Shown here: piece after piece, positions 1 through 7,317 of the stretch | Layout of the letters: the number at the start of each line of letters is the position of its first letter | Position numbering within the stretch: the stretch's first letter is position 1 | Assembly: GCA_947478655.1 (NCBI GenBank) | Contig: CANJWU010000009.1 | Location: forward strand, 1-13,463 | From: Sphingobacteriales bacterium | GTDB taxonomy: Bacteria; Bacteroidota; Bacteroidia; Sphingobacteriales; Sphingobacteriaceae | Length of the DNA: 13,463 bases | Reading direction: 5' to 3' | Position numbers and translations under genes: made by a program | The notes under the pieces: model-generated | Databases searched by the model: none | What the model was told of the DNA's origin: nothing | The model's input: the letters and a program-made list of their open reading frames with translations, nothing else

Positions 1-231
1 AGCCAATCAAATAGCCCGTTTCAGCCAAATAACTTTCACGCTAATCCTTATAAATTAGATGCACCCATAGAAGAGGTAGAAGAAACCTTATCTTTAGAAG
101 ATAAAGAGATTGACTATATTAAAAAAGCATTAAAGAAACACAAAGGCAAACGAAAATTAGCCGCACAAGAATTAGGCATATCGGAACGAACATTGTACAG
201 AAAAATTAAAGAATACGACATCAATCTTTAA
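1..231 (+). CDS. Sigma-54-dependent regulator, C-terminal fragment (Fis-type HTH)
   Basis: Frame 1 is open from the left edge to the TAA at 229-231, giving the last 76 residues of a protein whose start lies outside the window. The end reads as a Fis-type helix-turn-helix: [20 protein letters not shown], then [20 protein letters not shown]. This is the DNA-binding tail typical of NtrC-like activators that use an AAA+ domain to open sigma-54 RNA polymerase complexes. The preceding stretch, rich in N, P and E, looks like the linker after the AAA+ domain, but the AAA+ and any receiver domain are not visible, so whether it is a two-component response regulator cannot be told. It lies 4 bases upstream of lptE, suggesting co-transcription. 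The gene order regulator-lptE-secG recurs in Bacteroidota. The HTH call is firm; the sigma-54 class is inferred from the tail. Confidence 0.85.
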   Translation, partial: SQSNSPFQPNNFHANPYKLDAPIEEVEETLSLEDKEIDYIKKALKKHKGKRKLAAQELGISERTLYRKIKEYDINL

Positions 232-235
232 GCAC

Positions 236-775
236 ATGCAGCAACAAAAAACTAAATTCAACAACAGCTTTATCAGGAAGTTTACATTATTAAGCATGTC
301 GATTTTGCTATTGATGATGAGTGCTTGCGGAATTTATTCTTTTACCGGCGCATCTATTTCGCCCGAAACAAAAACAGTAGCCGTATACTTGTTTCAAAAC
401 AATGCCAATTTAGTCGTTCCAACATTAAGTCAAACAATCACCGAGTCATTAAAAGACAGAATTGTTACCCAAACCAATTTACAATTAACCAGAAGTACGG
501 CCGATATTGAGTTTGAAGGTAAAATTATAGATTATAGCGTAAGGCCAATGTCTTTACAAGGCAATAATGTTACTTCTCAAAATAGATTAAGTATTGCTGT
601 TAAAGTAAAATATACGAACAAAAAAGAAGACGCAAAAAGTTTTGAATATACTTTTACTAGGTATGCCGATTTTCCAGGCACAAAAAACCTACCCGATGTA
701 GAAAGCGAATTGATCAAAATAATAACTACGCAATTAATAGATGATATTTTTAACAAAGCATTTGTAAACTGGTAA
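236..775 (+). CDS. lptE: LPS-assembly lipoprotein LptE (Bacteroidota type)
   Basis: The 179-residue product has a basic N-terminus, a hydrophobic stretch (about residues 17-30) and a lipobox-like M-S-A-C with the lipidated cysteine at residue 31. The sequence just after it, CGIYSFTGASISPETKTVAV, is characteristic of the Bacteroidota LptE family. LptE is an outer-membrane lipoprotein that plugs and helps assemble the LptD barrel, which inserts lipopolysaccharide into the outer leaflet. The mature part (residues 32-179) looks like an alternating alpha/beta fold, with the SQTITESLKDRI segment typical of the family's first helix. The ATG at 236 is chosen because it gives a full n-region. An in-frame Met at residue 21 would still leave a short hydrophobic segment and cannot be excluded. 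It starts 4 bases after the regulator and ends 1 base before the next gene, so it is probably in one operon with both. Confidence 0.88.
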   Translation: MQQQKTKFNNSFIRKFTLLSMSILLLMMSACGIYSFTGASISPETKTVAVYLFQNNANLVVPTLSQTITESLKDRIVTQTNLQLTRSTADIEFEGKIIDYSVRPMSLQGNNVTSQNRLSIAVKVKYTNKKEDAKSFEYTFTRYADFPGTKNLPDVESELIKIITTQLIDDIFNKAFVNW

Positions 776-776
776 T

Positions 777-1748
777 ATGGAAAGCGAAAAAATTATTTCT
801 TATATAGACCATCCAGAACAAATGGATCAATCGGCCTTGCCTATTTTGCAAGACTTAATAACAAAGTATCCTTATTGTCAAACTTTTCATTTGTTGAATG
901 CGAAAGCGCAACACAATACGAATGAAATTATGTTTGATGCAACCCTTCGACAAACTGCGGCTTATGCAGCCAATAGAAAAGTTTTATATTATTTAATTCA
1001 TCAACACAATGCTGCTGTAAGTGCTATTCCTGCTGTAGTTGAGCAGGCACCAGTAACCGAAGCTGCAATCGAAGCCGCAGTAGAACTGCAAAGCGAACCC
1101 ATTGTAGAATTAACACAGGAAACTAGCAATGCACTTGCAGATAATATTTCGGAGCCAGTATTTGCGGAAGTTAAAAATATTTCGGAGCCGACAAATGCAG
1201 CATTGCAAAACGAACTAACCGAAATAACACAGCCCGAAGAAGGGACATTTTCATTTACCCAATGGCTTCAAAAAAAATCTGGGAAAACAAGTCCGGAAAT
1301 AATCAATCAACATTCAGTAACTAAAACAAACATTCGCCTGGATACTTCAGAAGAAATTAAATCGCTCATTCAAGATGAAATTGGCGAATTAATTTTAGGG
1401 AATGTGTTTAGTGAGGGATATTTTGCAAGCGATGCCGCTTTAGCAAAAAAACCAATTGTGGGCAATCAAAAACAAGTAGCCTTAATCGAAAGCTTTATAC
1501 ACTCGCAACATCCAAAAGTAATCAAGGTGAATAAAGATGAAAAGGTGGTGAACTTGGAGAATAAAGCCAGAAAAAGCGCCATCGACACACAAATTCCGGT
1601 AAGCGAAACTTTAGCGTCTATATATGTAAAACAGAAACTTTTTAATAAAGGAATTGAAGCTTATGAAAAATTAAGTTTGAAATATCCCGAAAAAAAGGCT
1701 TACTTTGCTTCCCTTATAGAAGAAATTAAATCAGAGATTAACAAATAA
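777..1748 (+). CDS. TPR-like cytoplasmic protein of unknown function
   Basis: The product has 323 residues and no signal peptide or membrane segment. Three regions are visible. Residues 1-85 (MESEKIISYIDHPEQMDQSA onward, with KYPYCQTFHLLNAKA) form a helical head. Residues about 85-155 are a low-complexity linker rich in Ala, Glu, Val and Thr. The C-terminus (about 275-323, ASIYVKQKLFNKGIEAYEKL then SLKYPEKKAYFASLI) looks like one tetratricopeptide-type helix pair. The linker holds a short internal duplication, NISEPVFAEVK followed by NISEPTNAALQ. The gene begins one base after the lptE stop and ends 11 bases before secG. I recognise it as a protein often found between lptE and secG in Bacteroidota but know of no established function. 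A scaffold or adaptor role is suggested only by the TPR-like tail. Confidence 0.8.
   Translation: MESEKIISYIDHPEQMDQSALPILQDLITKYPYCQTFHLLNAKAQHNTNEIMFDATLRQTAAYAANRKVLYYLIHQHNAAVSAIPAVVEQAPVTEAAIEAAVELQSEPIVELTQETSNALADNISEPVFAEVKNISEPTNAALQNELTEITQPEEGTFSFTQWLQKKSGKTSPEIINQHSVTKTNIRLDTSEEIKSLIQDEIGELILGNVFSEGYFASDAALAKKPIVGNQKQVALIESFIHSQHPKVIKVNKDEKVVNLENKARKSAIDTQIPVSETLASIYVKQKLFNKGIEAYEKLSLKYPEKKAYFASLIEEIKSEINK
1143..1189 (+). repeat. 33-base-period in-frame direct repeat in linker
   Basis: The 14-base word AATATTTCGGAGCC occurs at 1143-1156 and again at 1176-1189, a period of 33 bases or exactly 11 codons. The encoded NISEP is followed by diverged residues (VFAEVK, then TNAALQ). It reads as an old in-frame duplication in the disordered linker of the TPR-like protein. 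Confidence 0.75.
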
Positions 1749-1759
1749 AATAGCACAAA

Positions 1760-2116
1760 ATGTATACTTTTTTAATAGTAATTGCCCTTATTATCAGTGT
1801 TTTATTAATTTTAGTGGTTTTGGTTCAAAACCCTAAAGGCGGTGGATTATCCTCAAGCTTTTCATCATCTAATCAAGTAATGGGTGTTAAAAAAACAACC
1901 GATTTTCTTGAAAAAGCTACTTGGACCCTTGCGATTGCATTATTGGTGGTTTGTTTAGTCATCAATATGGTAAAACCAAGCGCAGAAGAAGGCACTACAG
2001 AACAATCGGCAGTACAAGAGCAAATTGATAATGCATCAACTGCACCACAAGCCCCTACAAATATGCCTGCAAATTCAACTTCAGCAGCACCTGCAGCGTC
2101 AGATACTACGAAGTAA
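1760..2116 (+). CDS. secG: Preprotein translocase subunit SecG
   Basis: The product has 118 residues and the standard SecG layout: a first transmembrane helix at about residues 2-22 (hydrophobic run ending VLVQNPKGGGL), the conserved cytoplasmic loop (NPKGGGLSSSFSSSNQVMGV, then KKTTDFLEKATW) and a second helix at about 53-71. SecG is the small accessory subunit of the SecYEG channel and assists SecA-driven export across the inner membrane. The tail after residue 72 is longer than in E. coli and rich in Ser, Thr, Ala, Pro and Gln. Such low-complexity tails are common in Bacteroidota SecG. It is the last gene before a hairpin terminator, 11 bases after the TPR-like gene, so lptE, the TPR-like gene and secG probably form one transcript dedicated to the envelope. 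Confidence 0.95.
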   Translation: MYTFLIVIALIISVLLILVVLVQNPKGGGLSSSFSSSNQVMGVKKTTDFLEKATWTLAIALLVVCLVINMVKPSAEEGTTEQSAVQEQIDNASTAPQAPTNMPANSTSAAPAASDTTK

Positions 2117-2134
2117 TTCAACAAAAATATTTTT

Positions 2135-2165
2135 AAAAACCCTCGCAACATGCGGGGGTTTTTTT
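2135..2165 (+). terminator. Intrinsic terminator after secG
   Basis: An A-rich left flank is followed by ACCCTCGCA (2139-2147), a short ACA loop and TGCGGGGGT (2151-2159), then a T run to 2165. The nine-pair stem has a single T-G wobble. This is a canonical rho-independent terminator 20 bases after the secG stop, and it separates the envelope operon from groESL. Confidence 0.9.
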
Positions 2166-2170
2166 ATTGG

Positions 2171-2183
2171 TGTCAGGCTGTCA
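2171..2183. promoter_or_regulatory. TGTCA direct repeat upstream of groESL (candidate activator site)
   Basis: TGTCA-GGC-TGTCA places two identical pentamers 8 bases apart, inside GTGTCAGGCTGTCACAC with GTGT/ACAC ends. It starts about 97 bases upstream of the -24-like TGGCAC element, a distance typical for enhancer sites of sigma-54 activators. The repeat is plainly visible; its role as a regulator site is inference. Confidence 0.35.
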
Positions 2184-2266
2184 CACTTATGGCCAAAAAA
2201 TGGCAATAAAGGCTTTTTAAAAATGAAAATTTGTCGCTTTTTGCCAATATTTCAAAAAAAATAGAC

Positions 2267-2283
2267 TTGGCACAGCTTGTGAT
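2267..2283 (+). promoter_or_regulatory. Sigma-54-like promoter candidate for groESL
   Basis: TTGGCACAG (2267-2275) matches the -24 half of the sigma-54 consensus (TGGCAC) exactly. At the right spacing the -12 half reads GTGAT instead of TTGCW, keeping the key G but not the C. The downstream region to the groES ATG at 2323 is AT-rich. A weaker alternative is a standard Bacteroidota promoter using TTG at 2267-2269 and TAAATTG at 2293-2299, with a 23-base spacer and one base missing from the -7 motif. Which element is used cannot be decided from sequence. No CIRCE repeat (TTAGCACTC/GAGTGCTAA) is present. Confidence 0.45.
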
Positions 2284-2322
2284 AGATAGGGGTAAATTGT
2301 TAAACTTTTAATTATAAAAAAT

Positions 2323-2598
2323 ATGGGAATTAGTATTAAACCAATTGCAGATAGAGTGGTAATATTACCAGCACCTGCAGAAGAAAAAACAGCTTCAGGA
2401 ATTTTTATTCCAGATACTGCAAAAGAAAAACCTCAAAGAGGAACAGTAGTGGCTGTAGGCGATGGTAAAAAAGAAGAGCCTATAACCGTTAAAGTTGGCG
2501 ACGAAGTATTGTACGGAAAATATGCCGGTACAGAAATTACTTACGAAGGAAAAGAATATTTAATCATGCGCGAGTCTGATATTTACGCAATTATTTAA
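2323..2598 (+). CDS. groES: Co-chaperonin GroES (Hsp10)
   Basis: The 91-residue product spans the full family length. It begins with the first beta-strand ([11 protein letters not shown]), continues with the mobile loop that docks on GroEL ([20 protein letters not shown]), and then the conserved [23 protein letters not shown] and [14 protein letters not shown]. GroES forms the seven-membered lid over the GroEL cavity in the cytoplasm, and binding depends on ATP in GroEL. The ATG at 2323 follows an A-rich stretch without a Shine-Dalgarno sequence. groEL starts 25 bases downstream on the same strand with no terminator between them, so the two form the usual bicistronic operon. Control probably lies in the preceding 206-base intergenic region. 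Confidence 0.98.
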   Translation: MGISIKPIADRVVILPAPAEEKTASGIFIPDTAKEKPQRGTVVAVGDGKKEEPITVKVGDEVLYGKYAGTEITYEGKEYLIMRESDIYAII

Positions 2599-2611
2599 TT
2601 AAACGATTTAA

Positions 2612-4267
<1,656 letters not shown>

Positions 4268-4291
4268 GCCAATTGCCAATAATGAAAGCAT

Positions 4292-4327
4292 AAAAAAAGT
4301 CCTCATCGAAAGATGAGGACTTTTTTT
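4292..4327. terminator. Bidirectional terminator, groEL / lipoprotein
   Basis: AAAAAAAGTCCTCATC (4292-4307), loop GAAA (4308-4311) and GATGAGGACTTTTTTT (4312-4327) form a perfect 16-pair stem closed by a GNRA tetraloop. The nine GC-containing inner pairs are flanked by A/T runs, so it works as an intrinsic terminator in both directions. It lies between the convergent groEL (+) and the lipoprotein gene (-). Confidence 0.95.
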
Positions 4328-4348
4328 GTTTCAAATAGTTGTTTAAAA

Positions 4349-4909
4349 TTATAAAACTACTCTAACGTTAAAACTAATTTTTGCTTTAACATATGTTTTA
4401 GTATTGATGCTTGTATTTACACCACCTGTTAATTTAACTTTGAAAGTAGGTTTAGCAAGGTAAGGTACAATGTTCACTACTGTAGTATCTACTACTAAGT
4501 TAATTGATGGGGTGTTTTGCGGCACTGGATTTAAACTAGCAATGTTTTGAAACATTGCACCAACAGTGTCTTTTGCAATGGCAGCTGTCATGTTGTTAAG
4601 TGCATTGAAGTTTCCACCAGGTAAAGTATTTCCTGCAGAATCTACCATGGTTAATTTCAATTCTGTTAAAGTTATTGATTCTAAGTTATCTCTATCTGCA
4701 TTGTTCGCAGTTATAATAGAATCAAGATTCGATGCAATCACACCTGAAGTGTCTAAGGCACCAGTACTATCTACTTGATCAAATTCAAATCTCACTTCTT
4801 GAGAATAAGGGATGGTTACTGTAACACCTAAGTCTCCGCAAGAAACTAAAAAAGTAGATCCTAATAAGATCGTTCCAGCAATGATGCTATGGAGTAAAGT
4901 TTTTTTCAT
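4349..4909 (-). CDS. Predicted lipoprotein, function unknown
   Basis: The product has 186 residues. MKKTLLHSIIAGTILLGSTF followed by L-V-S-C-G is a type II signal peptide with the lipidated cysteine at residue 24, so the protein should be membrane-anchored on the periplasmic side or beyond. The mature part is rich in Thr, Val, Asn and Asp with alternating hydrophobics (VTVTIPYSQEVRFEFDQVDS near the start, and KTYVKAKISFNVRVVL at the end), which suggests an all-beta, immunoglobulin- or jelly-roll-like fold. I recognise no catalytic motif. It has its own Bacteroidota-type promoter just upstream (4943-4971) and shares a terminator with groEL. It lies 80 bases downstream of the serine hydrolase on the same strand, but the separate promoter argues against obligate coupling. 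Confidence 0.82.
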   Translation of the reverse strand: MKKTLLHSIIAGTILLGSTFLVSCGDLGVTVTIPYSQEVRFEFDQVDSTGALDTSGVIASNLDSIITANNADRDNLESITLTELKLTMVDSAGNTLPGGNFNALNNMTAAIAKDTVGAMFQNIASLNPVPQNTPSINLVVDTTVVNIVPYLAKPTFKVKLTGGVNTSINTKTYVKAKISFNVRVVL

Positions 4910-4942
4910 TTTGTTTAATTTTTAATAACTCATTTATACTTA

Positions 4943-4971
4943 CAAAGTTAATAATATTTATTTCTATTCAA
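4943..4971 (-). promoter_or_regulatory. Bacteroidota-type promoter of the lipoprotein gene
   Basis: On the minus strand, TTG (4971-4969), an 18-base spacer and TAACTTTG (4950-4943) match the Bacteroidota housekeeping promoter (TTG at -33, TAnnTTTG at -7). The -7 element lies 33 bases upstream of the ATG, leaving a leader of roughly 25 bases. Confidence 0.65.
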
Positions 4972-4989
4972 GAAATCTGCTAAATAAGG

Positions 4990-6120
4990 CTATAAAGCGA
5001 GCTCATTTACATATTGAATGACTTCTAAAGGGTGATTATTGACCTTTTGAGCCCCCCTTTTTTTGCCCAAACGCACAATGATCGTGTTTTTACTCGGAAT
5101 CACTACTATATATTGGCCTAAAATACCCCTACAATAATAGGCTGGAAAATTCGCATTTTTCAATACCCACCATTGGTAACCATAGTAATCTGTTTTGTTG
5201 CCATTTTCGTCATTTAAGCCATTCGAAGTAATAGATTGATTAACCCAATTGCTATCCACAATTTGCGCTCCTTCCCACCGCCCTTTTTGTAAATATAATT
5301 TTCCAATCCTTGCAAAATCACGGGCGTTACTGTAAAAACAACAGAAAGCTTTTTCATCACCACCTGCATGATCAATACTCCATTTTGCATCGTGCTCCGC
5401 GCCAATTTTTGACCATAATTTTTCGGATGCATAAGCCGAATTTGATTTGCCAGTAGCAGCACTTAACACCAATCCTAATAATTGCGTATCACCACTCTTG
5501 TATTTAAACTCAATACCTGCAGGCTTTTCGGCCTTTAACGAATACATTAATTTTCTTAAATTATTTCCGTAATAAGCATCTGTTGTTTGGTTGATAGGTG
5601 TTGCATAAGATTCATGAAAATTTAAACCAGAAGCCATTCTTAATAAATCTTCGATGGTTATTTTTGCTAATTCTCCATTCGCATATTCGGGAATATATTT
5701 ACCAACCGGATCTTTCACACTCGAAATTTTTCCTTCATCAATGGCAACCCCAACTAAAATACTAATGATACTTTTAGCCATTGAAAAAGAATTAGAATAG
5801 GAACTATCGGTATACCCATCCCAATACTCTTCATAGCATATTGAATCGTTTTTTATAACCAAAAAAGCAACGGTTTCGGTTGTTTCCAGCGTTTTTCTTA
5901 AAGAATCTGATAGCGGTGTTTTGTTTTTATCAGCTGCCGTTAGCCAAGGGCTACCTTTACTATTATTTGGAACAAGGTTATAATCAAAAATGGCTAAATC
6001 GTCTATGTTGGCTTGCAGATGCAAAAGCGCTTTGTAAATATACGTAGTGCCAGTTGCCCAAATAGCCAAATTAGAAATCAATAAAAAAGCAATACTAAAT
6101 TGAATAATTTTTTTCTTCAT
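4990..6120 (-). CDS. Beta-lactamase-fold serine hydrolase (family S12 / NylB-like)
   Basis: The product has 376 residues. Residues 5-24 form a signal anchor or signal peptide, so the enzyme probably acts in the periplasm or bound to the inner membrane. The class C beta-lactamase/S12 active-site motif S-M-A-K is at 113-116 (nucleophile Ser113, general base Lys116), in the context NSFSMAKSIISILVGVAID. The second motif is Y207-K-S209 (FKYKSGDTQLLG) rather than Y-x-N. This Tyr-x-Ser form resembles esterase/amidase members such as 6-aminohexanoate-dimer hydrolase more than beta-lactamases. The C-terminal G332-I-L-G-Q336 stands in place of a KTG motif. The natural substrate cannot be told; ester, amide or peptide hydrolysis is possible. 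Its ATG overlaps the lipB stop (ATGA, 4 bases), so translation is probably coupled to lipB. No direct link to lipoate is known to me. Confidence 0.9.
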   Translation of the reverse strand: MKKKIIQFSIAFLLISNLAIWATGTTYIYKALLHLQANIDDLAIFDYNLVPNNSKGSPWLTAADKNKTPLSDSLRKTLETTETVAFLVIKNDSICYEEYWDGYTDSSYSNSFSMAKSIISILVGVAIDEGKISSVKDPVGKYIPEYANGELAKITIEDLLRMASGLNFHESYATPINQTTDAYYGNNLRKLMYSLKAEKPAGIEFKYKSGDTQLLGLVLSAATGKSNSAYASEKLWSKIGAEHDAKWSIDHAGGDEKAFCCFYSNARDFARIGKLYLQKGRWEGAQIVDSNWVNQSITSNGLNDENGNKTDYYGYQWWVLKNANFPAYYCRGILGQYIVVIPSKNTIIVRLGKKRGAQKVNNHPLEVIQYVNELAL

Positions 6121-6848
6121 GATTTGTTAATTTCCATATTAAACAATGCGGCTAAATGTGCAATTAGTTTTAATTTTACGGTTTCTATATCTACTTTTTC
6201 ACCTAGTTCTGCTTCCATCGATGTAACTGCTTTGTCGTCGATTCCACAAGGAATAATATTTTTAAAATGGGCTAAATTGGTGTTCACATTAAAGGCAAAT
6301 CCATGCATAGTTACCCAACGGCTACAACGAACACCCATGGCACAAATTTTCCTTGCTTTAAATGGGTTGTCACTCTCTAACCATACGCCAGTTTGGCCTT
6401 CAGACCTGCCAGCTGTAATTTTGTAATCTGCTAAAGTTAATATTACGGCCTCCTCTAAGAGTCTTAAATATTTATGAATATCGGTAAAAAAATAATCTAA
6501 ATTTAAAATCGGATAACCAACTAATTGCCCTGGTCCATGATAGGTAATATCACCACCCCTATTGATTTTATAAAATCGTGCATGATTGTCTAGCAAACCT
6601 TTTTCATCTAAAAGCAAGTGTTCCATCTTTCCGCTTTTTCCTAAAGTATAAACGGCAGGATGTTCACAAAAAATCAAATAATTTTTTGTACTATTTTCGG
6701 TGTTGTTGGTTCTGTTAGCAGATTTAATATTTACAATTTCTGTAAACAAAGCTTCTTGTTTATCCCAGGCTTCTTGGTAATCAATCATACCCCAATCTTG
6801 GAATTCGACCCGTATTTTTTTTGTTTCAGATGATATTAAATCTTGCAT
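6117..6848 (-). CDS. lipB: Octanoyl-[acyl-carrier-protein]:protein N-octanoyltransferase LipB
   Basis: LipB moves the octanoyl group from acyl-carrier protein to a lysine of lipoyl domains (the E2 subunits of 2-oxo-acid dehydrogenases, and GcvH). LipA then inserts sulfur to make lipoate. The 243-residue product has the family motifs in order: the EHPAVYTLGKSG segment (about 62-73), RGGDITYHGPGQLVGYPIL (97-115), the lysine of ARKICAMGVR (Lys167) and PCGI with the catalytic-type cysteine at residue 201. The latter two form the Cys/Lys dyad of the acyl-enzyme mechanism. A hydrophilic insertion rich in Asn and Thr (about 42-55) makes it slightly longer than E. coli LipB. The ATG at 6848 lies 22 bases from a good promoter -7 element. 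It is the first gene of a unit with the serine hydrolase and is divergent from yraN. Confidence 0.96.
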   Translation of the reverse strand: MQDLISSETKKIRVEFQDWGMIDYQEAWDKQEALFTEIVNIKSANRTNNTENSTKNYLIFCEHPAVYTLGKSGKMEHLLLDEKGLLDNHARFYKINRGGDITYHGPGQLVGYPILNLDYFFTDIHKYLRLLEEAVILTLADYKITAGRSEGQTGVWLESDNPFKARKICAMGVRCSRWVTMHGFAFNVNTNLAHFKNIIPCGIDDKAVTSMEAELGEKVDIETVKLKLIAHLAALFNMEINKS

Positions 6849-6870
6849 AAAAGCAATTGATGGTATGACT

Positions 6871-6900
6871 CAAAGTTACAAACTTTATAGTTTGAACAAA
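6871..6900 (-). promoter_or_regulatory. Bacteroidota-type promoter of lipB
   Basis: On the minus strand, TTTG (6900-6897), an 18-base spacer and TAACTTTG (6878-6871) match the Bacteroidota consensus. The -7 octamer and the spacer length are identical to those of the lipoprotein promoter. The leader before the lipB ATG would be about 15-18 bases. The element sits in the 56-base gap between the divergent lipB and yraN, with its -33 end 5 bases from the yraN start. Confidence 0.7.
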
Positions 6901-6904
6901 CAAC

Positions 6905-7261
6905 ATGGCTGTACATAATGATTTTGGAAAAGAAGGAGAAAAAATAGCCAAAGCCTATTTAATCAAGTCGGGATATCAGCTATTAGCAGAAAACTTTCAA
7001 TTTAATCATGTAGAAATAGACCTCATTGTTCGAAAAGGAAACCAATTAATTTTTGTAGAAGTTAAATCAAGGGGAAGTGCCAAATATGGTTACCCCGAAA
7101 ACTTTGTGAATAAAGAAAAGCGAAAATACCTAAAAAGAGCGGCACGAGCTTATTTAGCTACTGTTTCTCATCAAGGAGAAGTTCGATTCGATATCATTGC
7201 CATTTTAAAAGAAGACCAAATTTTTAAAGAGCTACAACATTTCGAAGACGCCTTTTTTTAG
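6905..7261 (+). CDS. yraN: YraN family (UPF0102) endonuclease-like protein
   Basis: The 118-residue product matches the family in length and order: FGKEGEKIAKAYLIKSGYQL at the start, then NHVEIDLIVRKGNQLIFVEV and KSR, and a C-terminal VRFDIIAI. The motif E37-x-D39 followed by E52-V-K54 has the layout of a PD-(D/E)xK nuclease core, similar to Holliday-junction resolvase folds. The family is very widespread, but its cellular role and activity are not well established. It would act in the cytoplasm on DNA if it is a nuclease. It is divergent from lipB and lies 56 bases upstream of prfB on the same strand, without an obvious terminator between them. Identification by family is firm; the function is not. 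Confidence 0.92.
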   Translation: MAVHNDFGKEGEKIAKAYLIKSGYQLLAENFQFNHVEIDLIVRKGNQLIFVEVKSRGSAKYGYPENFVNKEKRKYLKRAARAYLATVSHQGEVRFDIIAILKEDQIFKELQHFEDAFF

Positions 7262-7317
7262 TGACAATAATTCGGGTCTGCAATTCACAATAGCAATTAA
7301 TTTCTTATTTTTGTTTC

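Noticed and set aside
2025..2264. Small plus-strand open frame crossing the secG end and terminator
   Set aside because: It overlaps secG in another frame, reads through the terminator hairpin, and its sequence is low-complexity with no family resemblance.
2117..2322. CIRCE/HrcA operator upstream of groES
   Set aside because: No TTAGCACTC...GAGTGCTAA repeat or close variant was found in the intergenic region.
7306..7313. TATTTTTG as a prfB promoter -7 element
   Set aside because: It matches TAnnTTTG but has no TTG at a suitable distance and would place the transcript start at the ATG itself. The motif is common by chance in AT-rich DNA.
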